From: Pseudomonas sp. FP1742
GTDB taxonomy: Bacteria; Pseudomonadota; Gammaproteobacteria; Pseudomonadales; Pseudomonadaceae
Direction of reading: 5' to 3'
DNA: 64,000 nt
Assembly: GCF_030687145.1 (NCBI RefSeq)
Contig: NZ_CP117460.1
Location: 5,890,001-5,954,000, forward strand
In this document: positions 42,408-51,610 of the stretch, piece after piece
Position numbering within the stretch: the stretch's first letter is position 1
Layout: each line of letters begins with the position of its first letter
The notes under the pieces: generated by a model
The model's database searches: none
What the model was told of the DNA's origin: nothing
The model's input: only the letters and a program-made list of their open reading frames with translations
Made by a program: the position numbers and the translations under genes

Positions 42408-43565
42408 ATGAAGAAAATCCTCTGCACAGAGCGTCATGACTGGAAACAGACCGCCGAAAATCTCGGCTTTCTGTTCCATACCATCGACGACGAACCCTAT
42501 TGGGACGAGAGCGCGTACTACCAGTTCACGCTCAAACAGATCGAGAACGATCTCGAAGACCCGACCACCGAGGTTCATGAGATGTGCATGGACCTGGTGG
42601 CCCGGGTGGTGCAAAGCGAGGAACTGCTGGAGCGCCTGAGCATTCCCGCGCCGTTCTTCGACATGGTTCGCACTTCATGGCTCGAAGGCCACCCGCACCT
42701 GTATGGGCGCATGGACTTCTCCTACAACGGCAGCGGGCCCGCCAAATTGCTGGAACTCAACTACGACACGCCGACCAGCCTGTATGAGGCCGCGGCGTTT
42801 CAGTGGGGCTGGCTGGAGCAATGCATCGAGCGCGGCTTGCTGCCCAGGCATGCCGACCAGTTCAACAGCATCGACACCAAGCTGCATCAGGCTTTTGCCC
42901 AACTGCAGCTCAAACAGCCCTTCTATTTCGCCTCGATGAAAGACTCGGTCGAAGACAAGGGCACCACCGATTACCTGCGCCTGGTTGCGGAAAAGGTCGG
43001 CATCGAGTCGCGGCACATCGATATCGAAGACATCGGCCTCACCAGTGACGGACGTTTCGTCGACCTCGAAGATCGCTGGATCCCTCACCTGTTCAAACTG
43101 CATGCCTGGGAGTTCATCTTCCACGAACCCTTCGGCGCTGCAATTGCCCAGAGCGATACGCAGTTTTTCGAACCACCCTGGAAATCCATCATCTCCAACA
43201 AGGGCATCCTGCCGCTGCTATGGGAGTTCAACCAAGGTCACCCGAACCTGCTCGCGGCGCATCTGGACGCCGACCCGAGTAAGGCGGTCCCCAAAGGCTG
43301 GGTGCGCAAGCCGTTCTTCTCACGGGAAGGCGCGAACATTGAGCTGCAAACCGCTGAGGGTCTGATCGTAAAAGAGGACGGCCCCTACACTGATGCGCCG
43401 TTTATCCTTCAGGAGTTTGCCCCGCTGCCGAAATTTGGCGACAGCTACACGCTGATCGGCTCCTGGGTCATCGGGGATCAGGCGGCGGGAATCGGCGTAC
43501 GGGAAGACAACAGTTTGATCACCAAGGATTCGAGCCGGTTTTTGCCGCATCTGATACTCGACTGA
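42408..43565 (+). CDS. yjfC: Glutathionylspermidine-synthase-like ATP-grasp ligase (YjfC)
   Basis: 385 aa. 'LLELNYDTPTSLYEAAAFQWGWLEQ' (E-x-N-x-D metal site), 'GTTDYLRLVAEKVGI', 'EFIFHEPFGAAIAQS', 'SNKGILPLLWEFNQGHPNLLAAH' and 'KPFFSREGANIEL' are the ATP-grasp amide-synthetase motifs of the glutathionylspermidine synthase C-terminal domain. There is no N-terminal amidase domain as in E. coli GspSA. It therefore should join a carboxylate to an amine with ATP; the acceptor is unknown and could be a polyamine, a peptide or a neighbouring protein. Last gene of the operon, 12 bp after yjfM. Confidence 0.9.
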   Translation: MKKILCTERHDWKQTAENLGFLFHTIDDEPYWDESAYYQFTLKQIENDLEDPTTEVHEMCMDLVARVVQSEELLERLSIPAPFFDMVRTSWLEGHPHLYGRMDFSYNGSGPAKLLELNYDTPTSLYEAAAFQWGWLEQCIERGLLPRHADQFNSIDTKLHQAFAQLQLKQPFYFASMKDSVEDKGTTDYLRLVAEKVGIESRHIDIEDIGLTSDGRFVDLEDRWIPHLFKLHAWEFIFHEPFGAAIAQSDTQFFEPPWKSIISNKGILPLLWEFNQGHPNLLAAHLDADPSKAVPKGWVRKPFFSREGANIELQTAEGLIVKEDGPYTDAPFILQEFAPLPKFGDSYTLIGSWVIGDQAAGIGVREDNSLITKDSSRFLPHLILD

Positions 43566-43686
43566 CCCCTCCATCGCCCACTAAAAAGTGCCCGGTGTCG
43601 ACATATCGTCAGACACCCACAAGACTTACTGCGCAAATGCCGGATAATGGCGGCCATTCGTTTAGCCGCTATTCTGGTAATCCCCC

Positions 43687-45891
43687 ATGGAAATCAAGGT
43701 CAATTTTCTCGACAACCTTCGACTTGAAGCCAAGTTCGATGACTTCACGGTGGTGGCCGATCAACCTATCCGCTACAAGGGCGATGGCTCGGCACCGGGT
43801 CCGTTCGACTACTTCCTGGCTTCGTCGGCGCTGTGTGCGGCGTATTTCGTGAAGTTGTACTGCAGCACGCGCAATATCCCCACGGATAATATCCGCCTGT
43901 CGCAGAACAATATTGTTGACCCCGAAAACCGCTACAACCAGATTTTCAAGATCCAGGTCGAGTTGCCGGCGGACATCTCCGACAAGGACCGCCAGGGCAT
44001 CCTGCGCTCCATCGACCGTTGCACCGTGAAGAAAGTGGTGCAAGCCGGGCCTGAATTTGTGATCGAAGAAGTGGACAACCTCGACGCCGACGCCCAGGCG
44101 TTGCTGATGCCTGCTTCTCATTCAGAGGCGAACACTTACATTGCGGGCAAGGATCTGCCGCTGGAGCAAACCATCGCCAATATGTCGGCCATTCTGGCGG
44201 ACCTGGGCATGAAGATTGAAATCGCCTCGTGGCGCAATATCGTGCCCAATGTGTGGTCACTGCACATCCGCGATGCGCACTCGCCGATGTGCTTTACCAA
44301 CGGCAAGGGTGCGACCAAGGAAGGCGCGTTGGCGTCGGCGTTGGGCGAGTTTATCGAGCGACTCAACTGCAACTTCTTCTACAACGACCAGTTCTGGGGC
44401 GAAGACATCGCCGACGCAGCGTTTGTGCATTACCCGGACGAACGCTGGTTCAAGCCTGGCCGTAAAGATGCACTGCCGGCCGAAATCCTCGACGAGTACT
44501 GCCTGAAGATTTACAACCGCGACGGCGAGCTGCGTGGCTCCCACCTGATCGACACCAACTCGGGCAATGAAGAGCGCGGCATCTGCTCGCTGCCTTACGT
44601 GCGCCAGTCCGACGGCGAGGTGGTGTATTTCCCGTCCAACCTGATTGAAAACCTGTTCCTGAGCAACGGCATGAGTGCCGGTAACACGCTGGCCGAAGCC
44701 CAGGTGCAGTGCCTGTCGGAAATCTTCGAGCGCGCGGTAAAACGCGAAATCATCGAAGGTGAATTTGCCCTGCCGGATGTGCCGGCTCACGTGCTGGCGA
44801 AGTACCCCGGAATACTGGCCGGCATTCAGGCGCTGGAAGAGCAAGGGTTCCCGGTATTGGTGAAGGATGCGTCCCTGGGGGGTGAGTTCCCGGTGATGTG
44901 CGTCACGTTGATGAACCCGCGTACCGGCGGTGTGTTCGCCTCGTTCGGCGCGCATCCGAGCCTGGAAGTGGCGCTGGAACGCAGCCTGACCGAACTGTTG
45001 CAGGGCCGTAGTTTCGAAGGCCTCAACGACCTGCCGCAGCCGACATTTGAAGGTCATGCGGTGACCGAGCCGAATAACTTCGTCGAGCACTTTATCGACT
45101 CCAGCGGCGTGGTGTCGTGGCGCTTCTTCAGCTCAAAATCGGATTACGAATTCGTGGAGTGGGACTTCTCCGGCCAGGGTGAAAACTCCAATGCCGAGGA
45201 AGCCGCGACCTTGTTCGGCATTCTCGAAGGCATGGGCAAAGAAGTGTACATGGCGGTCTACGAGCATATCGGTGCAACGGCCTGCCGCATCCTGGTGCCA
45301 GACTATTCGGAAATTTATCCAGTAGACGATCTGATCTGGGATAACACCAACAAAGCGCTGTTCTTCCGCGCCGACATCCTGAACCTGCATCGCCTGGACG
45401 AAGAAGAGCTGCAAGCGATGGTTGAGCGCCTGGTGGAAAGTGAGCTGGACGACTACACCGACATCACCACCTTGATCGGCATCGAATTTGACGACAATAC
45501 CGCCTGGGGTCAGCTGACGATTCTGGAGTTGAAGCTGCTGATTTACCTCGCCTTGCAGCGGTTTGAAGAGGCGAAAGAAGCGGTAGAAATGTTCCTGCAG
45601 TACAACGACAACACCGTCGAGCGCGGCTTGTTCTATCAGGCGGTCAATGTGGTGCTGGAGATGAAGCTGGACGAAGACCTGGAACTGGAAGACTACGAGG
45701 CCAACTTCCGCCGGATGTTTGGCAACGAGCGGATGGATGCAGCGATCGGATCGGTAGTCGGCAGCGTGCGCTTCCATGGCTTGACGCCGACCAGCATGAA
45801 ACTGGAGGGGCTCGACAGGCATTTGCGCTTGATCGAGAGCTACAAAAAACTGCACTCGGCACGGGCCAATGTGACCCCTTTATTCAGTTAA
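43687..45891 (+). CDS. ycaO: OsmC-YcaO fusion protein with C-terminal helical repeats
   Basis: 734 aa. Residues 1-140 are an OsmC-like domain with both redox cysteines (Cys50 in 'FLASSALCAAYF', Cys112 in 'SIDRCTVKK'). Residues 145-585 match E. coli YcaO almost end to end ('IASWRNIVPNVWSLHIRDAHSPMCFTNGKGATKEGALASALGEFIERLNCNFFY', 'NGMSAGNTLAEAQVQCLSEIFERAVKREI', 'DSSGVVSWRFF'). The C-terminal region is TPR-like. YcaO proteins phosphorylate amide oxygens with ATP to build azolines; E. coli YcaO helps RimO methylthiolate ribosomal protein S12. The OsmC part is absent in the E. coli protein and may supply a thiol. Confidence 0.93.
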   Translation: MEIKVNFLDNLRLEAKFDDFTVVADQPIRYKGDGSAPGPFDYFLASSALCAAYFVKLYCSTRNIPTDNIRLSQNNIVDPENRYNQIFKIQVELPADISDKDRQGILRSIDRCTVKKVVQAGPEFVIEEVDNLDADAQALLMPASHSEANTYIAGKDLPLEQTIANMSAILADLGMKIEIASWRNIVPNVWSLHIRDAHSPMCFTNGKGATKEGALASALGEFIERLNCNFFYNDQFWGEDIADAAFVHYPDERWFKPGRKDALPAEILDEYCLKIYNRDGELRGSHLIDTNSGNEERGICSLPYVRQSDGEVVYFPSNLIENLFLSNGMSAGNTLAEAQVQCLSEIFERAVKREIIEGEFALPDVPAHVLAKYPGILAGIQALEEQGFPVLVKDASLGGEFPVMCVTLMNPRTGGVFASFGAHPSLEVALERSLTELLQGRSFEGLNDLPQPTFEGHAVTEPNNFVEHFIDSSGVVSWRFFSSKSDYEFVEWDFSGQGENSNAEEAATLFGILEGMGKEVYMAVYEHIGATACRILVPDYSEIYPVDDLIWDNTNKALFFRADILNLHRLDEEELQAMVERLVESELDDYTDITTLIGIEFDDNTAWGQLTILELKLLIYLALQRFEEAKEAVEMFLQYNDNTVERGLFYQAVNVVLEMKLDEDLELEDYEANFRRMFGNERMDAAIGSVVGSVRFHGLTPTSMKLEGLDRHLRLIESYKKLHSARANVTPLFS

Positions 45892-45901
45892 CAGCGCCAA
45901 C

Positions 45902-45937
45902 AAAAAAGCGAAGCCAGATCACTGGCTTCGCTTTTTT
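45902..45937. terminator. Bidirectional terminator between ycaO and ssb
   Basis: AAAAAAGCGAAGCCAG-atca-CTGGCTTCGCTTTTTT, a 16-bp perfect stem with A6/T6 tails serving both converging genes. Confidence 0.95.
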
Positions 45938-45962
45938 TATTACTGACTGGATAGCAGCTTTA

Positions 45963-46484
45963 TCAGAACGGAATATCGTCATCAAAGCTGTCGAAATCCG
46001 GAGCCGGCTGAGGAGCGGCCTGCGGTGGAGCCGGGCGCGACTGTTGCGGAGCCGACTGCTGCGGACGCGGAGCCTGCTGGCGTGGGGCTGGGGCGGATTG
46101 CTGGTAGTTATTGCCCCCGCCTTGTTGGTCGCCCTGTTGTGGACGGCCGCCCAGCAGTTGCATGGTGCCTTGCATGTCGACCACGATTTCAGTGGTGTAA
46201 CGCTTGATACCGTCTTTTTCCCACTCGCGGGTCTGCAGCTTGCCTTCGATGTAGACCTGCGAACCTTTACGCAGGTATTCGCCGGCGATTTCGGCAACCT
46301 TGCCGAACATCGAAACACGGTGCCATTCGGTCTTCTCGACCTTCTGACCGGTTTGCTTGTCGGTCCACTGTTCGCTGGTCGCCAGACTCAGGTTGGTCAC
46401 GGCGTTACCGTTAGGCAAGTAGCGAACTTCGGGATCCTGGCCGCAAGTGCCGACCAATATGACTTTGTTAACCCCACGGGCCAT
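45963..46484 (-). CDS. ssb: Single-stranded DNA-binding protein
   Basis: 173 aa. The OB fold opens '[40 protein letters not shown]', followed by a long Gln/Ala/Pro-rich linker and the acidic tip DSFDDDIPF that recruits SSB-dependent enzymes. It coats single-stranded DNA in replication, recombination and repair. It follows the YajR-like transporter gene by 9 bp and is likely transcribed with it. Confidence 0.98.
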   Translation of the reverse strand: MARGVNKVILVGTCGQDPEVRYLPNGNAVTNLSLATSEQWTDKQTGQKVEKTEWHRVSMFGKVAEIAGEYLRKGSQVYIEGKLQTREWEKDGIKRYTTEIVVDMQGTMQLLGGRPQQGDQQGGGNNYQQSAPAPRQQAPRPQQSAPQQSRPAPPQAAPQPAPDFDSFDDDIPF

Positions 46485-46493
46485 AACGTTCTC

Positions 46494-47891
46494 CTAGGCT
46501 ACGCACGCTGCCTCGGCCGGGTTGTTCACCAGGCGCTCAAGGGTCGTGCGATCCAATAGTTCTGTGTCCAATTTGATGTAAATCGCCGCTTCATCAGCAA
46601 CGATCACCGCATCTGTTACCCCTACGACGGCCTTCAGGCGCTCAACCAGACCCGCTTCGCGGATCGCCTCGGGCGACAACGGCAAGCGCAGGCTCGTGAC
46701 GTAAGGTGGTTCACGCATGGTAACAGCAAAGGCCAGCCAGAGGGCAGCCAGGCCGGCGCATCCGAGGAATACAACCGACAAACCGCCGTGCTGGAACATC
46801 CAGCCGCCGAGGATCCCACCCAGCGCCGAACCTAGGAACTGGCTGGTGGAATAAACCCCCATTGCCGTGCCCTTGCCGCCCGCCGGTGAAACCTTGCTGA
46901 TCAGCGAAGGCAAGGAGGCTTCCAGCAGATTGAACGCAGTGAAGAACACCACCGTACCAATCACCAGAGCCCGCAAGCTATCGCCGAACTGCCAGAAGAA
47001 TAGCTCAGTGAGCATCAGCGTCAGCACCGCGCCCAATAAAACTCGTTTCATTTTGCGTTTCTTCTCGCCGTAAATAATGAACGGGATCATGGCGAAGAAG
47101 GAAATCAGCAGCGCGGCAAGGTACACCCACCAGTGCTGCTCCTTGGGCAAACCGGCTTTTTCGACCAGGGCCAGGGGCAATGCAACGAAGCTCGACATCA
47201 ACATCGCGTGCAACACAAAAATGCCCAGGTCCAGGCGCAGCAGGTCCGGGTGCTTGAGCGTCGGGATCAGTGCCTGACGGGCGACGCCGGACTCGCGGTG
47301 CTGCAATGGCCCGGTGGCGCGCGGCACCATGAACATCACGATGACGATACCGAGCAGCGCCATGCCGCCGGTGGCGAAGAACAGCCCGGAGAGGCCGAAG
47401 GCACGGGTCAGCAATGGCCCTACCACCATGGCGATCGCGAACGACAGACCGATCGTCATGCCGATCATGGCCATGGCTTTGGTCCGATGCTGTTCCCGGG
47501 TCAGGTCAGACAGCAACGCCATGACCGCCGCGGAAATCGCCCCGGCGCCTTGCAGAATGCGTCCGGCGATGACGCCCCAGATCGAATCGGCATTGGCCGC
47601 CAGCACACTCCCCAGGGCGAAGACGATCAGCCCCAGGTAAATCACCGGACGTCGACCGATGCGGTCGGAAATGAAGCCAAAGGGAATCTGAAAGATTGCC
47701 TGGGTCAGGCCGTAAGCGCCAATCGCCAACCCGATGAGGGCCGGGGTCGCGCCTGCCAGGTCCATCCCATAGGTCGCCAGCACCGGCAACACCATGAACA
47801 TACCAAGCATACGGAAGGCGAACACCAGGGCCAGACCGCTTGCTGCGCGGGTCTCACTGCCACTCATGCGTTCGCTGTGGGGATCGTGCAT
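46494..47891 (-). CDS. yajR: MFS transporter of the YajR type with C-terminal ferredoxin-like domain
   Basis: 465 aa. Twelve transmembrane helices with motif A in 'PFGFISDRIGRRPVIYLG'. The region after the last helix ('MREPPYVTSLRLPLSPEAIREAGLVERLKAVVGVTDAVIVADEAAIYIKLDTELLDRTTLERLVNNP') matches the extra YAM domain of E. coli YajR, a small ferredoxin-like module. The protein is close to YajR through its full length ('RMLGMFMVLPVLATYGMDLAGATPALIGLAIG'). Substrate unknown. It lies between uvrA (divergent) and ssb. Confidence 0.93.
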   Translation of the reverse strand: MHDPHSERMSGSETRAASGLALVFAFRMLGMFMVLPVLATYGMDLAGATPALIGLAIGAYGLTQAIFQIPFGFISDRIGRRPVIYLGLIVFALGSVLAANADSIWGVIAGRILQGAGAISAAVMALLSDLTREQHRTKAMAMIGMTIGLSFAIAMVVGPLLTRAFGLSGLFFATGGMALLGIVIVMFMVPRATGPLQHRESGVARQALIPTLKHPDLLRLDLGIFVLHAMLMSSFVALPLALVEKAGLPKEQHWWVYLAALLISFFAMIPFIIYGEKKRKMKRVLLGAVLTLMLTELFFWQFGDSLRALVIGTVVFFTAFNLLEASLPSLISKVSPAGGKGTAMGVYSTSQFLGSALGGILGGWMFQHGGLSVVFLGCAGLAALWLAFAVTMREPPYVTSLRLPLSPEAIREAGLVERLKAVVGVTDAVIVADEAAIYIKLDTELLDRTTLERLVNNPAEAACVA

Positions 47892-48082
47892 GGAAAAACC
47901 TCATCTGAACCGGCGGCGATTCTACCAGTCCCATCGATTGACGGGGTATATCGCGACGCTATGACGCGCGCAGATGACGCAATCTTCATGCAAGGCTGCA
48001 TGCCCCTCATTTGATAGTGTGCATCCATCCAGTATTTGGCCGTATACTCCTACGTTTTCGACGCCCGCCGAGCGAGGCCACT

Positions 48083-50917
48083 TTGGACAAGATCCTGATT
48101 CGTGGGGCCCGAACCCACAACCTGAAGAACATCGACCTGACCCTGCCACGGGACAAACTGATCGTCATCACCGGCCTGTCCGGATCCGGCAAGTCGTCCC
48201 TGGCCTTCGACACACTGTACGCCGAAGGCCAGCGCCGCTATGTCGAATCGCTGTCGGCCTACGCCCGGCAGTTTCTGTCGATGATGGAAAAGCCTGACGT
48301 CGACACCATCGAAGGTCTGTCGCCAGCGATCTCCATCGAACAGAAGTCGACCTCGCACAACCCGCGCTCGACGGTTGGCACCATCACCGAAATCTACGAC
48401 TACCTGCGCCTGCTTTACGCTCGCGTCGGTATTCCGCGCTGCCCGGATCACGACATTCCGCTGGAAGCCCAGACTGTCAGCCAGATGGTCGACCTGGTGC
48501 TGGCACAACCGGAAGGCAGCAAACTGATGCTGCTGGCTCCGGTGATCCGCGAGCGCAAGGGGGAGCACCTCTCGGTCTTCGAAGAACTGCGCGCCCAGGG
48601 TTTTGTGCGGGCCCGGGTCAACGGCAAACTCTGTGAACTGGACGAGTTGCCGAAGCTGGATAAACAGAAGAAGCACTCGATCGATGTCGTGGTCGACCGC
48701 TTCAAGGTCCGCGCCGATCTGCAACAGCGCCTGGCCGAATCGTTCGAAACCGCGCTGAAACTGGCGGACGGCATCGCTCTCGTGGCGCCAATGGACGACG
48801 AGCCCGGCGAAGAAATCATCTTCTCCGCACGCTTCGCCTGCCCGATCTGTGGCCACGCCATCAGCGAGCTGGAACCCAAGCTGTTTTCCTTCAACAACCC
48901 GGCCGGCGCCTGCCCGACCTGCGATGGCCTGGGGGTTAAACAGTTCTTCGACACCAAACGATTGGTGAACGGTGAACTGACCCTGGCCGAAGGCGCGATC
49001 CGCGGCTGGGACCGGCGTAACGTCTATTACTTCCAGATGCTTGGCTCGCTGGCCGCCCACTACAAGTTCAGCCTCGAAGTGCCGTTCAACGAACTGCCGA
49101 CCGATCAGCAGAAATTCATCCTGCATGGCAGCGGCTCGCAAAATGTCGACTTCAAGTACCTGAACGATCGGGGCGACATCGTCAAACGTTCGCACCCGTT
49201 TGAAGGCATCGTGCCGAACCTGGAACGTCGCTACCGCGAAACCGAATCGGCTTCGGTCCGTGAAGAGCTGGCCAAGTTCCTCAGCACCCAGCCCTGCCCG
49301 GATTGCCGCGGCACTCGTCTGCGTCGCGAGGCGCGACACGTGTGGGTAGGCGAGAAGACCTTGCCGGCGGTGACCAATCTGCCAATCGGCGACGCCTGTG
49401 AATATTTTGGCGTGCTGAAACTGACTGGCCGCCGTGGCGAAATTGCCGACAAGATTCTCAAGGAAATCCGTGAACGGCTGCAGTTTCTGGTCAACGTCGG
49501 TCTCGACTACCTGTCCCTGGATCGCAGCGCCGACACGCTGTCCGGAGGTGAGGCCCAGCGTATCCGTCTGGCCAGCCAGATTGGCGCCGGCCTGGTGGGG
49601 GTTCTGTACATCCTCGATGAGCCGTCGATCGGTCTGCATCAACGGGACAACGACCGATTGCTCGGCACCCTCAAGCATCTGCGGGACATCGGTAACACGG
49701 TGATCGTGGTCGAACACGACGAAGACGCGATTCGTCTGGCCGACTACGTGGTGGATATCGGCCCGGGTGCGGGCGTGCATGGTGGGCATATCGTCGCCGA
49801 AGGTACGCCGGCCGAGGTCATGGCTCACCCTGATTCACTGACCGGCAAGTATTTGTCGGGCCGAGTGAAAATCGCAGTTCCAGCCAAACGTACGCCGCGT
49901 AACAAGAAGTTGTCGCTGTCCCTCAAGGGCGCCCGCGGCAACAATTTGCGCAATGTCGATCTGGAGATTCCGATCGGTCTGCTGACCTGTGTGACGGGTG
50001 TATCCGGCTCAGGCAAATCGACACTGATCAACAACACGCTGTTTCCTTTGAGCGCTACCGCACTCAACGGGGCAACGACCCTGGAAGCGGCGGCTCACGA
50101 CAGCATCAAGGGCCTTGAGCACCTGGATAAAGTCGTCGACATCGATCAGAGCCCGATCGGTCGCACGCCGCGCTCCAATCCGGCGACCTACACCGGGCTG
50201 TTCACGCCGATTCGCGAGCTGTTCGCCGGCGTGCCGGAGTCGCGCTCCCGCGGCTACGGGCCGGGGCGCTTCTCCTTCAACGTGAAAGGCGGACGCTGCG
50301 AAGCCTGCCAGGGCGATGGCTTGATCAAGGTGGAAATGCACTTCCTGCCGGACATCTATGTCCCATGCGACGTCTGCAAGAGCAAGCGCTACAACCGCGA
50401 AACCCTTGAGATCAAATACAAGGGCAAGAGCATCCACGAAACCCTCGAGATGACCATCGAGGAAGCCCGGGTGTTCTTCGACGCGGTTCCAGCCTTGGCG
50501 CGCAAGCTTCAGACGTTGATGGATGTTGGCCTTTCCTACATCAAGCTGGGGCAATCGGCGACAACACTATCGGGGGGTGAAGCCCAGCGGGTGAAACTGT
50601 CCCGCGAGCTGTCCAAGCGCGATACCGGCAAGACCCTGTATATCCTCGATGAGCCAACTACCGGCCTGCACTTTGCGGATATCCAGCAACTGCTCGACGT
50701 TTTGCATCGCCTGCGCGATCACGGCAATACCGTGGTGGTGATCGAGCACAACCTGGATGTGATCAAGACCGCCGACTGGTTGGTGGACCTGGGGCCGGAA
50801 GGCGGCTCCAAGGGGGGCCAGATCATCGCCGTCGGCACACCGGAAGAGGTGTCCGAGATGAAACAATCTCACACCGGCTACTATCTCAAACCGCTGCTGG
50901 CTCGCGACAGGGCCTGA
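48083..50917 (+). CDS. uvrA: UvrA, excinuclease ABC subunit A
   Basis: 944 aa counted from a TTG start (48083) preceded by GCGAGG; the frame is open further upstream but UvrA starts at '(M)[25 protein letters not shown]'. Two ABC ATPase modules are present ('[28 protein letters not shown]', second '[15 protein letters not shown]'), with zinc fingers 'CPICGHAIS...CPTCDGLG' and '[27 protein letters not shown]'. It damages-scans DNA with UvrB in nucleotide excision repair. A TATACT hexamer (48043-48048) is a possible -10. Confidence 0.97.
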   Translation: MDKILIRGARTHNLKNIDLTLPRDKLIVITGLSGSGKSSLAFDTLYAEGQRRYVESLSAYARQFLSMMEKPDVDTIEGLSPAISIEQKSTSHNPRSTVGTITEIYDYLRLLYARVGIPRCPDHDIPLEAQTVSQMVDLVLAQPEGSKLMLLAPVIRERKGEHLSVFEELRAQGFVRARVNGKLCELDELPKLDKQKKHSIDVVVDRFKVRADLQQRLAESFETALKLADGIALVAPMDDEPGEEIIFSARFACPICGHAISELEPKLFSFNNPAGACPTCDGLGVKQFFDTKRLVNGELTLAEGAIRGWDRRNVYYFQMLGSLAAHYKFSLEVPFNELPTDQQKFILHGSGSQNVDFKYLNDRGDIVKRSHPFEGIVPNLERRYRETESASVREELAKFLSTQPCPDCRGTRLRREARHVWVGEKTLPAVTNLPIGDACEYFGVLKLTGRRGEIADKILKEIRERLQFLVNVGLDYLSLDRSADTLSGGEAQRIRLASQIGAGLVGVLYILDEPSIGLHQRDNDRLLGTLKHLRDIGNTVIVVEHDEDAIRLADYVVDIGPGAGVHGGHIVAEGTPAEVMAHPDSLTGKYLSGRVKIAVPAKRTPRNKKLSLSLKGARGNNLRNVDLEIPIGLLTCVTGVSGSGKSTLINNTLFPLSATALNGATTLEAAAHDSIKGLEHLDKVVDIDQSPIGRTPRSNPATYTGLFTPIRELFAGVPESRSRGYGPGRFSFNVKGGRCEACQGDGLIKVEMHFLPDIYVPCDVCKSKRYNRETLEIKYKGKSIHETLEMTIEEARVFFDAVPALARKLQTLMDVGLSYIKLGQSATTLSGGEAQRVKLSRELSKRDTGKTLYILDEPTTGLHFADIQQLLDVLHRLRDHGNTVVVIEHNLDVIKTADWLVDLGPEGGSKGGQIIAVGTPEEVSEMKQSHTGYYLKPLLARDRA

Positions 50918-50929
50918 GTCAGGCCCATG

Positions 50930-50968
50930 AAAAAGCCCCTGTCACTTTGTCGGTGACAGGGGCTTTTT
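50930..50968. terminator. Bidirectional terminator between uvrA and the ferritin gene
   Basis: AAAAAGCCCCTGTCAC and its inverse GTGACAGGGGCTTTTT around a 7-base loop, with A and T tails on each side. Confidence 0.93.
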
Positions 50969-50990
50969 TGTGCGTCGTCGGCCTAAAAAA

Positions 50991-51455
50991 TCAGAACTGC
51001 GATTGCAGGTAATTCTCCAGTCCGATCAACTTGATCAAACCCAGCTGTTTTTCCAGCCAATAGGTGTGATCTTCTTCGGTGTCGTTCAGCTGAATGCGCA
51101 GGATCTCGCGGGTGACATAGTCCTTGTGCAGCTCGCAAAGCTCGATGCCTTTGCACAGAGCTGCACGAACTTTATATTCCAGACGCAGGTCAGCGGCGAG
51201 CATGTCCGGCACGGTGGTGCCGACATCGAGATCGTCCGGACGCATGCGCGGCGTACCTTCGAGCATCAGGATTCGACGCATCAGCGCATCAGCGTGCTGA
51301 GCCTCTTCTTCCATCTCGTGGTTGATACGTTCGTAGAGCTCGGTGAACCCCCAGTCCTCGTACATCCGCGAATGGATGAAATATTGATCACGGGCTGCCA
51401 GTTCGCCGGTCAGCAACGTGTTGAGGTAATCGATTACGTCTGGGTGACCTTGCAT
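50991..51455 (-). CDS. bfrA: Bacterial ferritin (usually annotated bacterioferritin A), heme ligand missing
   Basis: 154 aa from ATG 51455 ([15 protein letters not shown]). Ferroxidase ligands Glu18, Glu51, His54, Glu93, Glu127 and His130 are all in place. The heme-binding methionine of true bacterioferritins (Met52 in E. coli) is Ala here: the helix reads [10 protein letters not shown] with Ala at 52. It is therefore a ferritin that stores iron without heme, as shown for the P. aeruginosa homologue (PA4235, FtnA). Converges with uvrA; katA lies upstream with its own terminator between. Confidence 0.93.
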   Translation of the reverse strand: MQGHPDVIDYLNTLLTGELAARDQYFIHSRMYEDWGFTELYERINHEMEEEAQHADALMRRILMLEGTPRMRPDDLDVGTTVPDMLAADLRLEYKVRAALCKGIELCELHKDYVTREILRIQLNDTEEDHTYWLEKQLGLIKLIGLENYLQSQF

Positions 51456-51566
51456 CGCCCTACATCTCCCTGCTTGAAAGTCTGTAGTTTGAACCAACCC
51501 GCCCGCGAGGTCACTCGCCAAACGCGATAAAAGCGAAGATATTCTGAGAAACGTAGCTTAAATAAC

Positions 51567-51593
51567 GCAAAAACCGCCCGAATGAGGGCGGTT
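51567..51593 (-). terminator. Terminator downstream of katA
   Basis: AACCGCCC/GGGCGGTT with a 6-base loop (51572-51593 on the minus strand), followed on the katA side by a T-run. Confidence 0.85.
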
Positions 51594-51610
51594 CTGCTTC
51601 TCGTTTAGAC

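Noticed and set aside
47892..48082. LexA/SOS box upstream of uvrA
   Set aside because: No CTG-N10-CAG palindrome of acceptable quality was found in the gap, so SOS control cannot be claimed.
48050..49828. A 592-codon minus-strand frame opposite uvrA
   Set aside because: Antisense shadow of uvrA, with no ribosome-binding site or known domain.
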